Below are positions 8,053 through 16,136 of a stretch of 64,000 bases of DNA, in pieces. The notes under the pieces were generated by a model. It did no database searches and was not told where the DNA came from. It worked only from the letters and a program-made list of their open reading frames with translations. Source of the DNA: Danxiaibacter sp048498555. Its GTDB lineage: Bacteria > Bacteroidota > Bacteroidia > Chitinophagales > Chitinophagaceae. The stretch lies in NCBI GenBank assembly GCA_048498555.1, contig JBEHXT010000004.1, forward strand, positions 310,001 to 374,000, in the 5' to 3' direction. Positions within the stretch are counted from its first letter, which is position 1. Each line of letters starts with the position of its first letter. The translations under genes and the position numbers were made by a program.

Positions 8053-9051
8053 TTAATGTTCGTAGTATTGCCCGGCCGGTATTTTGTACACCATGCCACG
8101 CTGATATTTCTGCAATGCCTTCGCTTCCGCATCATGATTTTTTGCCCAGGCCTCATAGCTATCTGCGCCGAAGATCCATTGATTATAAGCTTCAAACATT
8201 CCTTCCTGAATCAATGTACGCTGGTATTCAAACAACCGGTAGGGGAATTTAGGTGTGCTGTTGTCATACCACTGCAACACAAACTTTGAACGTACGGAGG
8301 TGAGGGATTCCGGTGTAACGCCTTCAGCCAGCATACCGGAATTTTGCAGGAATAAATTAGCAACAGCCTTTATAAACGGGCTACCCTTCCTGGCTGCATC
8401 TGACAAGGTATTGGCTGTAAACAGCTTTTTATAATCAGCTGTTAATTGCTCCTTAATCTCGGCTGTTCTTGCGGTCAGGCTCTCTATATTGATAAAATTC
8501 TCGCCATACAACACCGCCCACAATACCTCATTTTTTTGAGAATAATATTTGGAAGCATTGTAAAAATTACCGCTGTTGCTGGGATCGGACTCAATTCCTT
8601 TTTCCCATAATTTAATGGCCGAAGACGGATTTTTTTCCAGTTCCAGTTCGCCGTATTCGCTGTATAATATGCCTTTGTTGGGAAATTTGGCAATACCCTT
8701 TTTATATATTTTAGCGCACTCCTCATTTTGAGCAGTAGCCCTTAAAGCCATGCCTAAAATCTGGTAACACTGCACATCCGCATTAGGTTTTTCCACAAGC
8801 GATTTTGCGACATCTATCGATTTCGAAAAATCCCTCTTCAACAAAGAAACATAGGCAAGGTCTTTTGCAATCTCTATATCATCCGGCTTTAACTGGTTGG
8901 CACGGTCAAGTACAAGCACCGCGTTGTCCAGGTCATTTTGTTTCATAAATGTGCGTGCGGTCTCATGCAGTTTTTCAGGGTCCTGCTGCTGTGCTATTGC
9001 TGATGCATATGAACAAACCAAAACGAGCGTTGCAAAAAGTATTTTTTTCAT
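8053..9051 (-). CDS. Exported tetratricopeptide repeat protein
   Basis: A 332-residue protein with a signal peptide (1-20, ending ASAIA before QQQDPEK). Residues about 28-180 form degenerate TPR helices (ARTFMKQNDLDNAVLVLDRANQLKPDD; YKKGIAKFPNKGILYSEYGELEL; LWEKGIESDPSN), a protein-binding scaffold. The C-terminal part (about 200-332) is helical, ends in GQYYEH, and is unlike TPRs. It probably acts in the periplasm as an adaptor; no partner can be deduced from neighbours, which are unrelated. Its own terminator follows, and a small hairpin (9083-9115) lies in the 5' leader. Confidence 0.75.
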   Translation of the reverse strand: MKKILFATLVLVCSYASAIAQQQDPEKLHETARTFMKQNDLDNAVLVLDRANQLKPDDIEIAKDLAYVSLLKRDFSKSIDVAKSLVEKPNADVQCYQILGMALRATAQNEECAKIYKKGIAKFPNKGILYSEYGELELEKNPSSAIKLWEKGIESDPSNSGNFYNASKYYSQKNEVLWAVLYGENFINIESLTARTAEIKEQLTADYKKLFTANTLSDAARKGSPFIKAVANLFLQNSGMLAEGVTPESLTSVRSKFVLQWYDNSTPKFPYRLFEYQRTLIQEGMFEAYNQWIFGADSYEAWAKNHDAEAKALQKYQRGMVYKIPAGQYYEH

Positions 9052-9203
9052 CCAATTACTTTTAATGTTTCAAAAACAGAAGAAACCTTAAAGCCTGTTA
9101 CGAACTCTAAGGTTTCTCAGCTAATTAGTTTAGAGATTATGCCAATAATCCTGCCAGTAGTGCATATTCAGCAAGGCTGATTTATGGTTTTGAGTCCCGG
9201 CGC

Positions 9204-9234
9204 AAAATACGAAGTTAGAAGTATGTAGTACATT
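9204..9234. repeat. Degenerate GAAGTAyG-type intergenic repeat
   Basis: AAAATACGAAGTTAGAAGTA is composed of variants of a GAAGTACG word. The same kind of sequence recurs at 20789-20820, 27171-27270 and 41041-41078, always between genes. Confidence 0.4.
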
Positions 9235-9299
9235 AGGTTTAAACCTGTTGTGATTCTATTAACAGCTTCCAACAAAGCGCTTCGTAACCCACACTTAAT

Positions 9300-10538
9300 T
9301 TATTGTTCGTTGATCAGGTGCGTTAATAAGCCGTCGCGAAGCTTTGGTTCAAACCAGGTGCTTTTTGGAGGCATTACGTTACCGCTGTCTGCAATGTCAA
9401 ACAATTGCTGAATGCTTACCGGATAAAGGCTGAATGCAACAGCCATGTCTCCACTGTCAACACGTTTGCTTAGCTCCTTCAATCCTCTGATGCCGCCGAT
9501 AAAATCAATTCGTTTATCGGTTCTCGGATCTTCTATATTCAGCAGTTTGTTCAACAGGTTATCCTGCAAAATAGTTACGTCGAGTACTCCGATCGGATCT
9601 TCAGAATAACTCCCGGCTTTTGCTGTAAGCTTATACCAGGTTTTGCCAAGATACATACCAAACTCGTGCAACGCTTCTGGTTTAAAAGGCTCTTCTCCCA
9701 TTTCTTCTACAATAAAATTTTCCTGGAGCGCTTTTAGGAAATCATGCTCGCTATGGCCGTTCAAATCTTTTACTGCACGGTTGTAATCCATGATGTACAA
9801 CTGATTTGAAGGAAATAAAGTCGTCAGGAAATAATTTGCACCGTCCGCAGCTTTAGTTCCCAATGCTTTACGCACTTTAGCAGCGGATGCCGCTCTGTGG
9901 TGGCCGTCTGCAATGTATGTGCAAGGAACTTTTGTTTCAAAATAGTTGGTGATAGATTCAGTAGCATTGCTGTCGTTGATCAGCCAAATGGTGTGTTGAA
10001 TCTGATCATCAGCAGTAAAATCATACACCGGGTTTTTTGTGCTCATCCATTTGTCGATAAGCGCATCTATTTCCTCTACATTCTTGTAAGCAAGAAAAAC
10101 ATTGCCTGTCTGGGCACCGGTAGTTTTAATATGATTGATGCGGTCCTGTTCTTTTTCAGGCCTGGTAAACTCGTGCTTTTTTATGATATCATTTTCGTAA
10201 TCATCCACCGAGCTAACGCAAACAAGGCCGGTCTGGCTACGGCCATTCATGATAAGCCTGTATACGTAATAGCATTCTTTTGATTCGTGAAAAAGAATAT
10301 CGCGTTTAATAAAGGCAGTCAGATTTTCCTTTGCTTTTTCATACACCACTTCGGAATGGATATCAATATTATCCGGCAGGTCAATCTCACTTTTTGTAAT
10401 GTGCAAAAACGAATTGGGGTTACCCTGTGTTTCAATTTTTGCTTCCTGGCTGTTTAATACGTCATAGGGGCGGCTGGCAACCTGTTTAGCAAGCTGCGCC
10501 TGGGGGCGCAATGCTTTAAATGGTTTTATTTTACTCAT
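9300..10538 (-). CDS. DUF1015 family protein next to serC
   Basis: A 412-residue cytoplasmic protein matching DUF1015 along its length: the N-terminal IKPFKALRPQ and VASRPYDVLNSQEA motif, the central TYIADGHHRAASAAK block (the H-H-R-A motif is characteristic), and the C-terminal FEPKLRDGLLTHLI block. It lies 50 bases downstream of serC on the same strand, an arrangement often seen in Bacteroidota, so a role linked to serine or phosphoserine metabolism is likely. I recall, but cannot verify here, that some ParB-like proteins phosphorylate free serine; that is only a lead. The length is typical. Confidence 0.88.
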   Translation of the reverse strand: MSKIKPFKALRPQAQLAKQVASRPYDVLNSQEAKIETQGNPNSFLHITKSEIDLPDNIDIHSEVVYEKAKENLTAFIKRDILFHESKECYYVYRLIMNGRSQTGLVCVSSVDDYENDIIKKHEFTRPEKEQDRINHIKTTGAQTGNVFLAYKNVEEIDALIDKWMSTKNPVYDFTADDQIQHTIWLINDSNATESITNYFETKVPCTYIADGHHRAASAAKVRKALGTKAADGANYFLTTLFPSNQLYIMDYNRAVKDLNGHSEHDFLKALQENFIVEEMGEEPFKPEALHEFGMYLGKTWYKLTAKAGSYSEDPIGVLDVTILQDNLLNKLLNIEDPRTDKRIDFIGGIRGLKELSKRVDSGDMAVAFSLYPVSIQQLFDIADSGNVMPPKSTWFEPKLRDGLLTHLINEQ

Positions 10539-10588
10539 ATATATTTGATAGTTGTTGTTTATAATGCTACAAACCGCATTATTTTATC

Positions 10589-11659
10589 TTACAGATTTTT
10601 ATTATTGAATTCAGTCATCAAATCTACAAAAGCCTTCACGCTATCCATAGGCATCGCATTATACATGCTTACCCGTAAACCGCCAACGCTTCTGTGGCCT
10701 TTTACGCCCACCATGCCATTCTTTTTGCATTCGTCCAGGAAGGGTTGTTCCAGCTCTGGCCTTTGCATTACAAATACAGCGTTCATCAGGCTTCTGTCTT
10801 CTTTATTTACAGTAGGAACAAACAATGGTAAGCTGTCCAAAGCATCATATAGAAAATCAGCCCTTTCTTTTGCTCTTTTTTCCATTTCAGCGAGGCCGCC
10901 TTCTTTTTTTATCCAGCGCAACGTAAGCAAGCTAACGTAAACAGCAAAAACAGGAGGTGTGTTTAACAGGGAGCCGTTTTCAATATGAATGCGGTAATCC
11001 ATTATTGGTGGAATGGCTCTTTTAATCTTTCCAAGCACATCTTTTTTCACCACAACAAGTGTTACACCTGCTGCACCCATGTTTTTTTGTGCTCCGGCAT
11101 AGATCAGTGAATGCTTTGCGAAAGGCATATTCCTGCTGAAAATATCACTACTCATGTCAGCAACCAACGGCACATTTGTTTCTGGTAAAGCATGCCACTG
11201 AGTACCTTCTACCGTATTATTAGTTGTGTAATGCAGGTAATTTGATGTTGAAGGGATTTCAAATCCTTTATTAATATACGTGTGATTTTTATCTTTTGAA
11301 GATGCTACCACATTGACATTTCCAAACAGTTTCGCTTCTTTAATAGCCTTGCTTCCCCATATGCCGTTATCGCAGTAAGCCGCGGTTTCCCCATCGTCCA
11401 ACAGGTTCATTGGCACCTGCATAAATTGAGTGGTTGCGCCGCCATGCAAATACAACACTTCATGTTCATCACCCAGTTGCATTAGTTCCTTTATAAGGGA
11501 TCTCGATTCATCCAGTACATCCTGAAACCAGGAAGTTCGGTGGCCGATTTCCAGGAGAGACAAACCAATGTTATTAAAGTTTAGAACAGCTTCAGCAGCC
11601 TGGATCAATACTTCCTGCGGAAGAATAGAAGGCCCTGAATTAAAATTGTGCATTTTCAT
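10589..11659 (-). CDS. serC: Phosphoserine aminotransferase
   Basis: A 356-residue PLP enzyme that converts 3-phosphohydroxypyruvate and glutamate to phosphoserine and 2-oxoglutarate, the second step of serine synthesis; it may also serve pyridoxine synthesis. It begins with the family hallmark MHNFNSGPSILPQEVL, shows the PLP lysine in YAGAQKNMGAAGVTLVVV, and ends with GHRSVGGLRVSMYNAM, which binds the phosphate. ATG 11659 (MKMHNF) fits the family start; a nine-residue upstream extension is possible. It sits between DUF502 (68 bases upstream) and DUF1015 (50 bases downstream), probably as one operon. The usual partner serA is not in the window. Confidence 0.95.
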   Translation of the reverse strand: MKMHNFNSGPSILPQEVLIQAAEAVLNFNNIGLSLLEIGHRTSWFQDVLDESRSLIKELMQLGDEHEVLYLHGGATTQFMQVPMNLLDDGETAAYCDNGIWGSKAIKEAKLFGNVNVVASSKDKNHTYINKGFEIPSTSNYLHYTTNNTVEGTQWHALPETNVPLVADMSSDIFSRNMPFAKHSLIYAGAQKNMGAAGVTLVVVKKDVLGKIKRAIPPIMDYRIHIENGSLLNTPPVFAVYVSLLTLRWIKKEGGLAEMEKRAKERADFLYDALDSLPLFVPTVNKEDRSLMNAVFVMQRPELEQPFLDECKKNGMVGVKGHRSVGGLRVSMYNAMPMDSVKAFVDLMTEFNNKNL

Positions 11660-11727
11660 GTCATTAATGGTTGTTGCGTTTTGCAAAATAAAGCAATTGA
11701 ATTCAAAGCATTTTAACCGGCGAAAAG

Positions 11728-12366
11728 CTATTCAAGATGCGATACCCCACCTGATACCACAAATTTCATTGCTTCCGCAGAATTAATATGTAAAGATTTT
11801 ACTCGTGTTTTCGGCACAAAATAAGTTATTCCTGAAATTGCATATGAATGAGGAACATATACGGTAACGTGTTCCAGGAGATCAAAATGAGAAGCATCTT
11901 CCTGCGTAATAAACCCAATCCTCCAAACATCATCCGCGTCAACATTAACCAAAACGGGTTTATCGAACTTCTTTTTGTTTCCGGCAAAAGCTTCAAAAAA
12001 ATCTTTCACCGAGCTATAAATGAACTTGATGCCGGGCGTTTTCTCCAGAATGGTATCCACAACGTCTACCAGCTTCCCGACAAAAAAAGAAGAGGAGATT
12101 CTGCCGATGAGCATAACTATTACAATCACCACAATAAAGCCAAGGCCGGGAATGCGCCTGGGCAAACCATTCTCATCAACGCCCATTAAATTTGGAAAAA
12201 GCTTGTTGGTAAGGTCGGGCAGAATGGTATCTACGGAGTTAAATAAAAAAAATACAGCATAGGCAGTAATGCCGATGGGGGCAATAACCACCAAACCCTG
12301 CAAAAAATATTGAAGCAATCTTCTCCAATGTAAGCCAACAAAAAGCTTGCGCCTCAGCGAACTCAT
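11728..12366 (-). CDS. DUF502 membrane protein
   Basis: A 212-residue inner-membrane protein of the DUF502 family. It has two hydrophobic segments (about residues 20-46, FLQGLVVIAPIGITAYAVFFLF, and 73-92, GFIVVIVIVMLIGRI), then the conserved TPGIKFIYSSVKDFFEAF and a soluble C-terminal domain (VLVNVDADDVWRIGFIT; VTVYVPHSYAISG). The family function is unknown. The short gap to serC suggests co-transcription, but no functional link is evident. The likely promoter is near 12383-12391, where the minus strand reads TACTTTAC, one mismatch from consensus. Confidence 0.85.
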   Translation of the reverse strand: MSSLRRKLFVGLHWRRLLQYFLQGLVVIAPIGITAYAVFFLFNSVDTILPDLTNKLFPNLMGVDENGLPRRIPGLGFIVVIVIVMLIGRISSSFFVGKLVDVVDTILEKTPGIKFIYSSVKDFFEAFAGNKKKFDKPVLVNVDADDVWRIGFITQEDASHFDLLEHVTVYVPHSYAISGITYFVPKTRVKSLHINSAEAMKFVVSGGVSHLE

Positions 12367-12507
12367 AATAGATTTGTTTTAACTGTAAAGTAAGCAACTA
12401 TTACACTTCCGGGCATAGTATTACCAAACGCCGTATGCGCTGTTCCTTATTTATACTTTTTAACAGATTTTGTAACCCCATTTTTAAAAATTAACCTGCA
12501 ATATATT

Positions 12508-12519
12508 ATGTTTAAACAT
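12508..12519. promoter_or_regulatory. Palindrome ATGTTTAAACAT
   Basis: A perfect 12-base palindrome in the divergent region between DUF502 and tetR, about 90 bases upstream of the tetR promoter. It may be a regulator site; it shares TGTTTA half-sites with 2330-2347. Confidence 0.3.
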
Positions 12520-12564
12520 TATAATTGATTTGGTTATTATCTTGCAACTTATCCTTTATAGCGA

Positions 12565-12598
12565 CCATTCAGATAAAATTGCAAATAAAATTGAATGG
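12565..12598. promoter_or_regulatory. Inverted repeat next to the tetR promoter
   Basis: CCATTCA (12565-12571) is inverted as TGAATGG (12592-12598) and encloses two direct copies of AAAATTG. It lies 6 bases upstream of the -33 element, a plausible place for a TetR operator, though the wide spacing is unusual. Confidence 0.3.
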
Positions 12599-12604
12599 AA
12601 ACTA

Positions 12605-12633
12605 TTGTAACGAAAAAAGTTTCTATAGTTTTG
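12605..12633 (+). promoter_or_regulatory. Promoter of the efflux operon
   Basis: TTG at 12605-12607 and TAGTTTTG at 12626-12633, with 18 bases between: a close match to the Bacteroidota TTG / TAnnTTTG promoter. The tetR ATG follows 19 bases later. Confidence 0.65.
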
Positions 12634-12652
12634 CTCTCCAGTTTAAGCAAAA

Positions 12653-13258
12653 ATGAAGGAAAGAATTCAACAAAAGGCGCGGGAATTGTTCCTGAAATAC
12701 GGATTTAAGTCCGTTACAATGGATGAAATTGCCAGCCAGTCAGGTATTAGCAAAAAAACTATCTACCAGTTTTTTGCTGATAAGGACGAGCTTGTGGAGG
12801 ACGTTATGCAAACGGAATTGAACTCTATGAGGGATGAATGCATCCGTCAGAGGGAAGAGTCCCAGAATGCAATTGAAGAACTGATCCAGGATCTTGAATC
12901 AAAGATGATGACCATGGAAGCCATGAACCCCTTCATCGTTTTTGACCTGGAAAAATTCTATCCGCAAGCCTTCCTGGTGTTTAAAAGGCACAAAGACAGT
13001 TTTTTGCTTGAATTGATCAAGCGAAATATTGAGCGTGGTATAGAGGAAGGAGTCTACAGAAATGATTTTAATGTGGACATTATTTCCAAGTTCCGGCTCG
13101 AAAGTTCTTTTTTGATATTCAACCAGGATTTGTATCCCAACAGCAAATACAGCCTGATGGATACTGCAAGAGAACTGTATTATCATTTTCTCTATGGTAT
13201 TGCTACCGAAAAAGGCAGGCAGATCATTGAGAAATTCCAACACAAAAAAACCATATAA
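12653..13258 (+). CDS. TetR/AcrR family transcriptional regulator
   Basis: A 201-residue DNA-binding repressor. The N-terminal helix-turn-helix is plain: ARELFLKYGFKSVTMDEIASQSGISKKTIYQFFADKDELV (about residues 11-50). The rest is a helical ligand-binding domain with many Glu residues and shows no specific effector signature. It is the first gene of a four-gene efflux operon; the outer-membrane factor starts 10 bases after its stop. By analogy with AcrR it would repress this operon and be released by a pump substrate. The inverted repeat at 12565-12598 and the palindrome at 12508 are candidate operators. Confidence 0.88.
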   Translation: MKERIQQKARELFLKYGFKSVTMDEIASQSGISKKTIYQFFADKDELVEDVMQTELNSMRDECIRQREESQNAIEELIQDLESKMMTMEAMNPFIVFDLEKFYPQAFLVFKRHKDSFLLELIKRNIERGIEEGVYRNDFNVDIISKFRLESSFLIFNQDLYPNSKYSLMDTARELYYHFLYGIATEKGRQIIEKFQHKKTI

Positions 13259-13268
13259 AACCAACATT

Positions 13269-14711
13269 ATGCAATATCTAAAGCGCATAGGTACCGTGTG
13301 TTTGTTTAGTGCCACAGCTTTTATGTCGGTTGCACAAAGTCCGCAAGCGGTTCCTGCATCTCAAACGTCGCAGCAGACAGCATATCATGAATTTTCGGTA
13401 CAACAATGTATAGAATACGCAAGGAAGAATAACGTACAGGTTAAAAATGCCCTGCTGGATTATAAAATTCAACAGCAAACCAACAGAGGTATTACTGCCA
13501 CTGCATTGCCGCAGTTAAATGGTAACGTTGGTACGAACTTTTATCCGAATGTTCCGGTTCAGGTGTTCCCCAACTTTATTGCCATGGGAACTTACGGTGT
13601 GCTAGAACATGAGGGTGTAAAAAATGGCAGTGGCCAGCCAATCACCTCTCCGGCAGATTTCGGATTAATCGCCGCACAGTTTGGTACTAAGTGGAACGCT
13701 TCAGCTGGCGTTACTTTATCACAAATATTATTTGACGGACAAGTGTTTGTTGGTTTGCAGGCCCGTAAGGCTTCGCTGGATTACCAAATGAAGAATTTTG
13801 AGGTTACGGACGAAAACATCCGTACCAATATTTACAAAGTATATTACCAGTTGGTAGTTAGTAAAACACAGATGGAGCAAATTGATGCAAACATTAACCG
13901 CACCGCCAAATTACTGAGTGATACCAAGGCCATGCACGCCAATGGTTTTACGGAGCAACTGGACGTAGACCGTGCGTCTGTTCAGCTCGCCAACCTTGAA
14001 ACACAAAAGCTAACTACACAAAGAACCATAGACAACGGCTATCTCGGATTAAAATACCTGATAGGCATGCCGATACAGGATTCGATTTCATTAACGGATA
14101 AAATTACCGAGGATAACATAAAGAAAGGTTTGCTGGATGACAGTACTTTCCAGTATTCCGACAGAAAAGATTACCAGTTGCTTGAACAGGCTACTATTTT
14201 AAATGACTACAATGTAAAAAGATATAAATACCTGTACTTGCCTTCAGCCAGCCTTAGCAGCCAGTTTGCTAAACAGGCCTACCGCGGACAGTTTAATTTT
14301 ATTGGTAAAGGCGACTGGTTTACTACCTGGCTCATCGGCCTCAATATCAATATTCCCATTTTTGATGGCATGGCAAAAGATGCCAATCTGCAAAAAGCCA
14401 AGTTACAGGCAGAGCAGACCCACAACCAGATGGACTATATGAAATTAAATATTGATGCTGATGTGGAAACGGCCCGCAACAAGTTCAGGGCAGCGGTGAT
14501 TACCTGGGAAAATCAGCGTAACAATATGAAGCTGGCCGAGCAGGTGTATAACCAATCAAGGAAAAAATATGAAGCCGGCCTGGGATCAACTACCGATATC
14601 ACGAATTCGCAAACAGATCTTATCAATGCACAAACAAACTTTATCAATGCCTTATATGATGCAGTAATCGCGAAGATCGATTACACAAAAGCCATTGGTA
14701 AACTTCCATAA
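13269..14711 (+). CDS. TolC family outer-membrane efflux protein
   Basis: A 480-residue outer-membrane channel protein. The start ATG 13269 gives a signal peptide (MQYLKRIGTVCLFSATAFMS, cleavage near VAQ). It then shows the two OEP repeats of TolC-like proteins, each a long coiled-coil hairpin (residues about 40-265 and 285-480), with typical ends such as YEAGLGSTTDITNSQTDLINAQTNFINALYDAVIAKIDY, split here by a hinge. It would form the trimeric exit duct for the RND pump encoded downstream. The 10-base gap to tetR and 34-base gap to the adaptor gene indicate one transcript. Confidence 0.9.
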   Translation: MQYLKRIGTVCLFSATAFMSVAQSPQAVPASQTSQQTAYHEFSVQQCIEYARKNNVQVKNALLDYKIQQQTNRGITATALPQLNGNVGTNFYPNVPVQVFPNFIAMGTYGVLEHEGVKNGSGQPITSPADFGLIAAQFGTKWNASAGVTLSQILFDGQVFVGLQARKASLDYQMKNFEVTDENIRTNIYKVYYQLVVSKTQMEQIDANINRTAKLLSDTKAMHANGFTEQLDVDRASVQLANLETQKLTTQRTIDNGYLGLKYLIGMPIQDSISLTDKITEDNIKKGLLDDSTFQYSDRKDYQLLEQATILNDYNVKRYKYLYLPSASLSSQFAKQAYRGQFNFIGKGDWFTTWLIGLNINIPIFDGMAKDANLQKAKLQAEQTHNQMDYMKLNIDADVETARNKFRAAVITWENQRNNMKLAEQVYNQSRKKYEAGLGSTTDITNSQTDLINAQTNFINALYDAVIAKIDYTKAIGKLP

Positions 14712-14745
14712 TACAACCATTACCGTTCAATTCAAATTACTTTAT

Positions 14746-15900
14746 ATGCAAAGGGGGATACATTTAATACTTATCGCAGCCACTACATTAGCTTTTGCTT
14801 CTTGTGGCTCTACTTCAGATAAAAAAGACGACCTGTCGAAGAAAAAGGCCCAACTGGAAGAATTAAAAACACAGCAAACAAAAGTAGGCGAGGAAATAAC
14901 CAAGCTTGAGGATGAAATATTTAAGCTGGATCCATCATCACGCCCGGAAAAAGCGAAGCTTGTTGGGCTAACGGCAATAGCACCTTCAACCTTTACCCAC
15001 TACATTGATTTGCAGGGAAAGATTGAATCAGACAACATTGCCTATGTAACGCCACGCGGCTCCGGTGGCCAGGTAAAAGCTGTGTATGTAAAGAAAGGTG
15101 ATGCAGTTAAAAAAGGCCAGCTTTTACTTAAGCTTGATGCAGCTTTGGCACAAAAACAGCTTGAGCAGGCGGAAACCCAGTTAACTTATGCGAAAGACCT
15201 TTATCAACGCAGGGATAATCTCTGGAAACAAAATATCGGTACCGAGGTAGAATTGATTGGCGCAAAGAACAATGTTGATCTGGCTGAAAAACAGATTGCA
15301 CTTATTAAAGAACAGATGTCATTCAGCAACGTATATGCAGAAATGGATGGTGTTGCAGATGATGTTACTATCCGCGTGGGTGAATTCTTTACAGGAAATC
15401 CACAATCCGGTTACATCCGTTTGGTAAATACATCCAATCTTAAAGTAACTGCACAGGTTCCTGAAAATTACCTCGGCAAAGTAAAAGAAGGCGATAATCT
15501 TCTTATTAACCTGCCTGATATTAATAAAAATGTAAACGCAAGAATTACCAACGCAGGTAAAATGATCGATCCAAATTCACGCTCATTTTACGTAGAGGCC
15601 AAGCTACCAACTGATAATGTATTCAGGCCAAACCAGATTGCCCTTGTTAAAATACAGGACTATACTGCTGCAAATGCTATCACCGTTCCCGTAAATACAT
15701 TGCAGACCGACGACAAAGGAAAGTTTGTGCTTGTTGCAGTAAAGGAAAACGGAAAACTGATAGCACGTAAACGTGCAGTTACAGAAGGCCAGATGTACAG
15801 TGATAAAATTGAAGTGAAGAATGGCCTTCAACAAGGCGACTCTGTTATTACAGAAGGCTTTCAGGGTTTATACGACGGACAATTGATCACTACCAGCTAA
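14746..15900 (+). CDS. RND efflux periplasmic adaptor lipoprotein (HlyD/AcrA type)
   Basis: A 384-residue membrane-fusion protein linking the RND pump to the TolC-like channel. ATG 14746 gives a lipoprotein signal (LAFASC, Cys at residue 19). Next comes a short coiled coil (KKKAQLEELKTQQTKVGEEITKLE), the barrel-sandwich half-motif (GSGGQVKAVYVKKGDAVKKGQLLLKLD), the hairpin helices, the second lipoyl half, and a beta-barrel and membrane-proximal domain near the end. An upstream TTG in the same frame would lengthen it by 17 residues but removes the signal, so I reject it. Confidence 0.9.
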   Translation: MQRGIHLILIAATTLAFASCGSTSDKKDDLSKKKAQLEELKTQQTKVGEEITKLEDEIFKLDPSSRPEKAKLVGLTAIAPSTFTHYIDLQGKIESDNIAYVTPRGSGGQVKAVYVKKGDAVKKGQLLLKLDAALAQKQLEQAETQLTYAKDLYQRRDNLWKQNIGTEVELIGAKNNVDLAEKQIALIKEQMSFSNVYAEMDGVADDVTIRVGEFFTGNPQSGYIRLVNTSNLKVTAQVPENYLGKVKEGDNLLINLPDINKNVNARITNAGKMIDPNSRSFYVEAKLPTDNVFRPNQIALVKIQDYTAANAITVPVNTLQTDDKGKFVLVAVKENGKLIARKRAVTEGQMYSDKIEVKNGLQQGDSVITEGFQGLYDGQLITTS

Positions 15901-15932
15901 TAATAAGACAAAAGTAAAAAGTCAAAACCAGT

Positions 15933-15990
15933 AGCACTTGTTGTGCTGAATAGCATTACCGAACGCACAAGTGAGTGACACAACAAATGT
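15933..15990. other. Structured spacer between adaptor and pump genes
   Basis: The 236-base gap holds AGCAC-TTGTT-GTGCT (15933-15947), and ACTTGTTGTG here is nearly complementary to CACAACAAAT near 15978-15988, so a long hairpin can form. This could set pump levels relative to the adaptor, or be a dispersed repeat. No gene is seen. Confidence 0.3.
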
Positions 15991-16136
15991 TTCATAGTAG
16001 CAATACTGCCTGGTTCATATAATTGGTTCACGCTTTAGACAAATAATTTAAGTGTGAAGCAACAGCCCTTTGAATGTTGACTTTTAAATTTTGACTTAAC
16101 TTATTATAACGCCAGAACGGCAAAACTAAACTTAGT

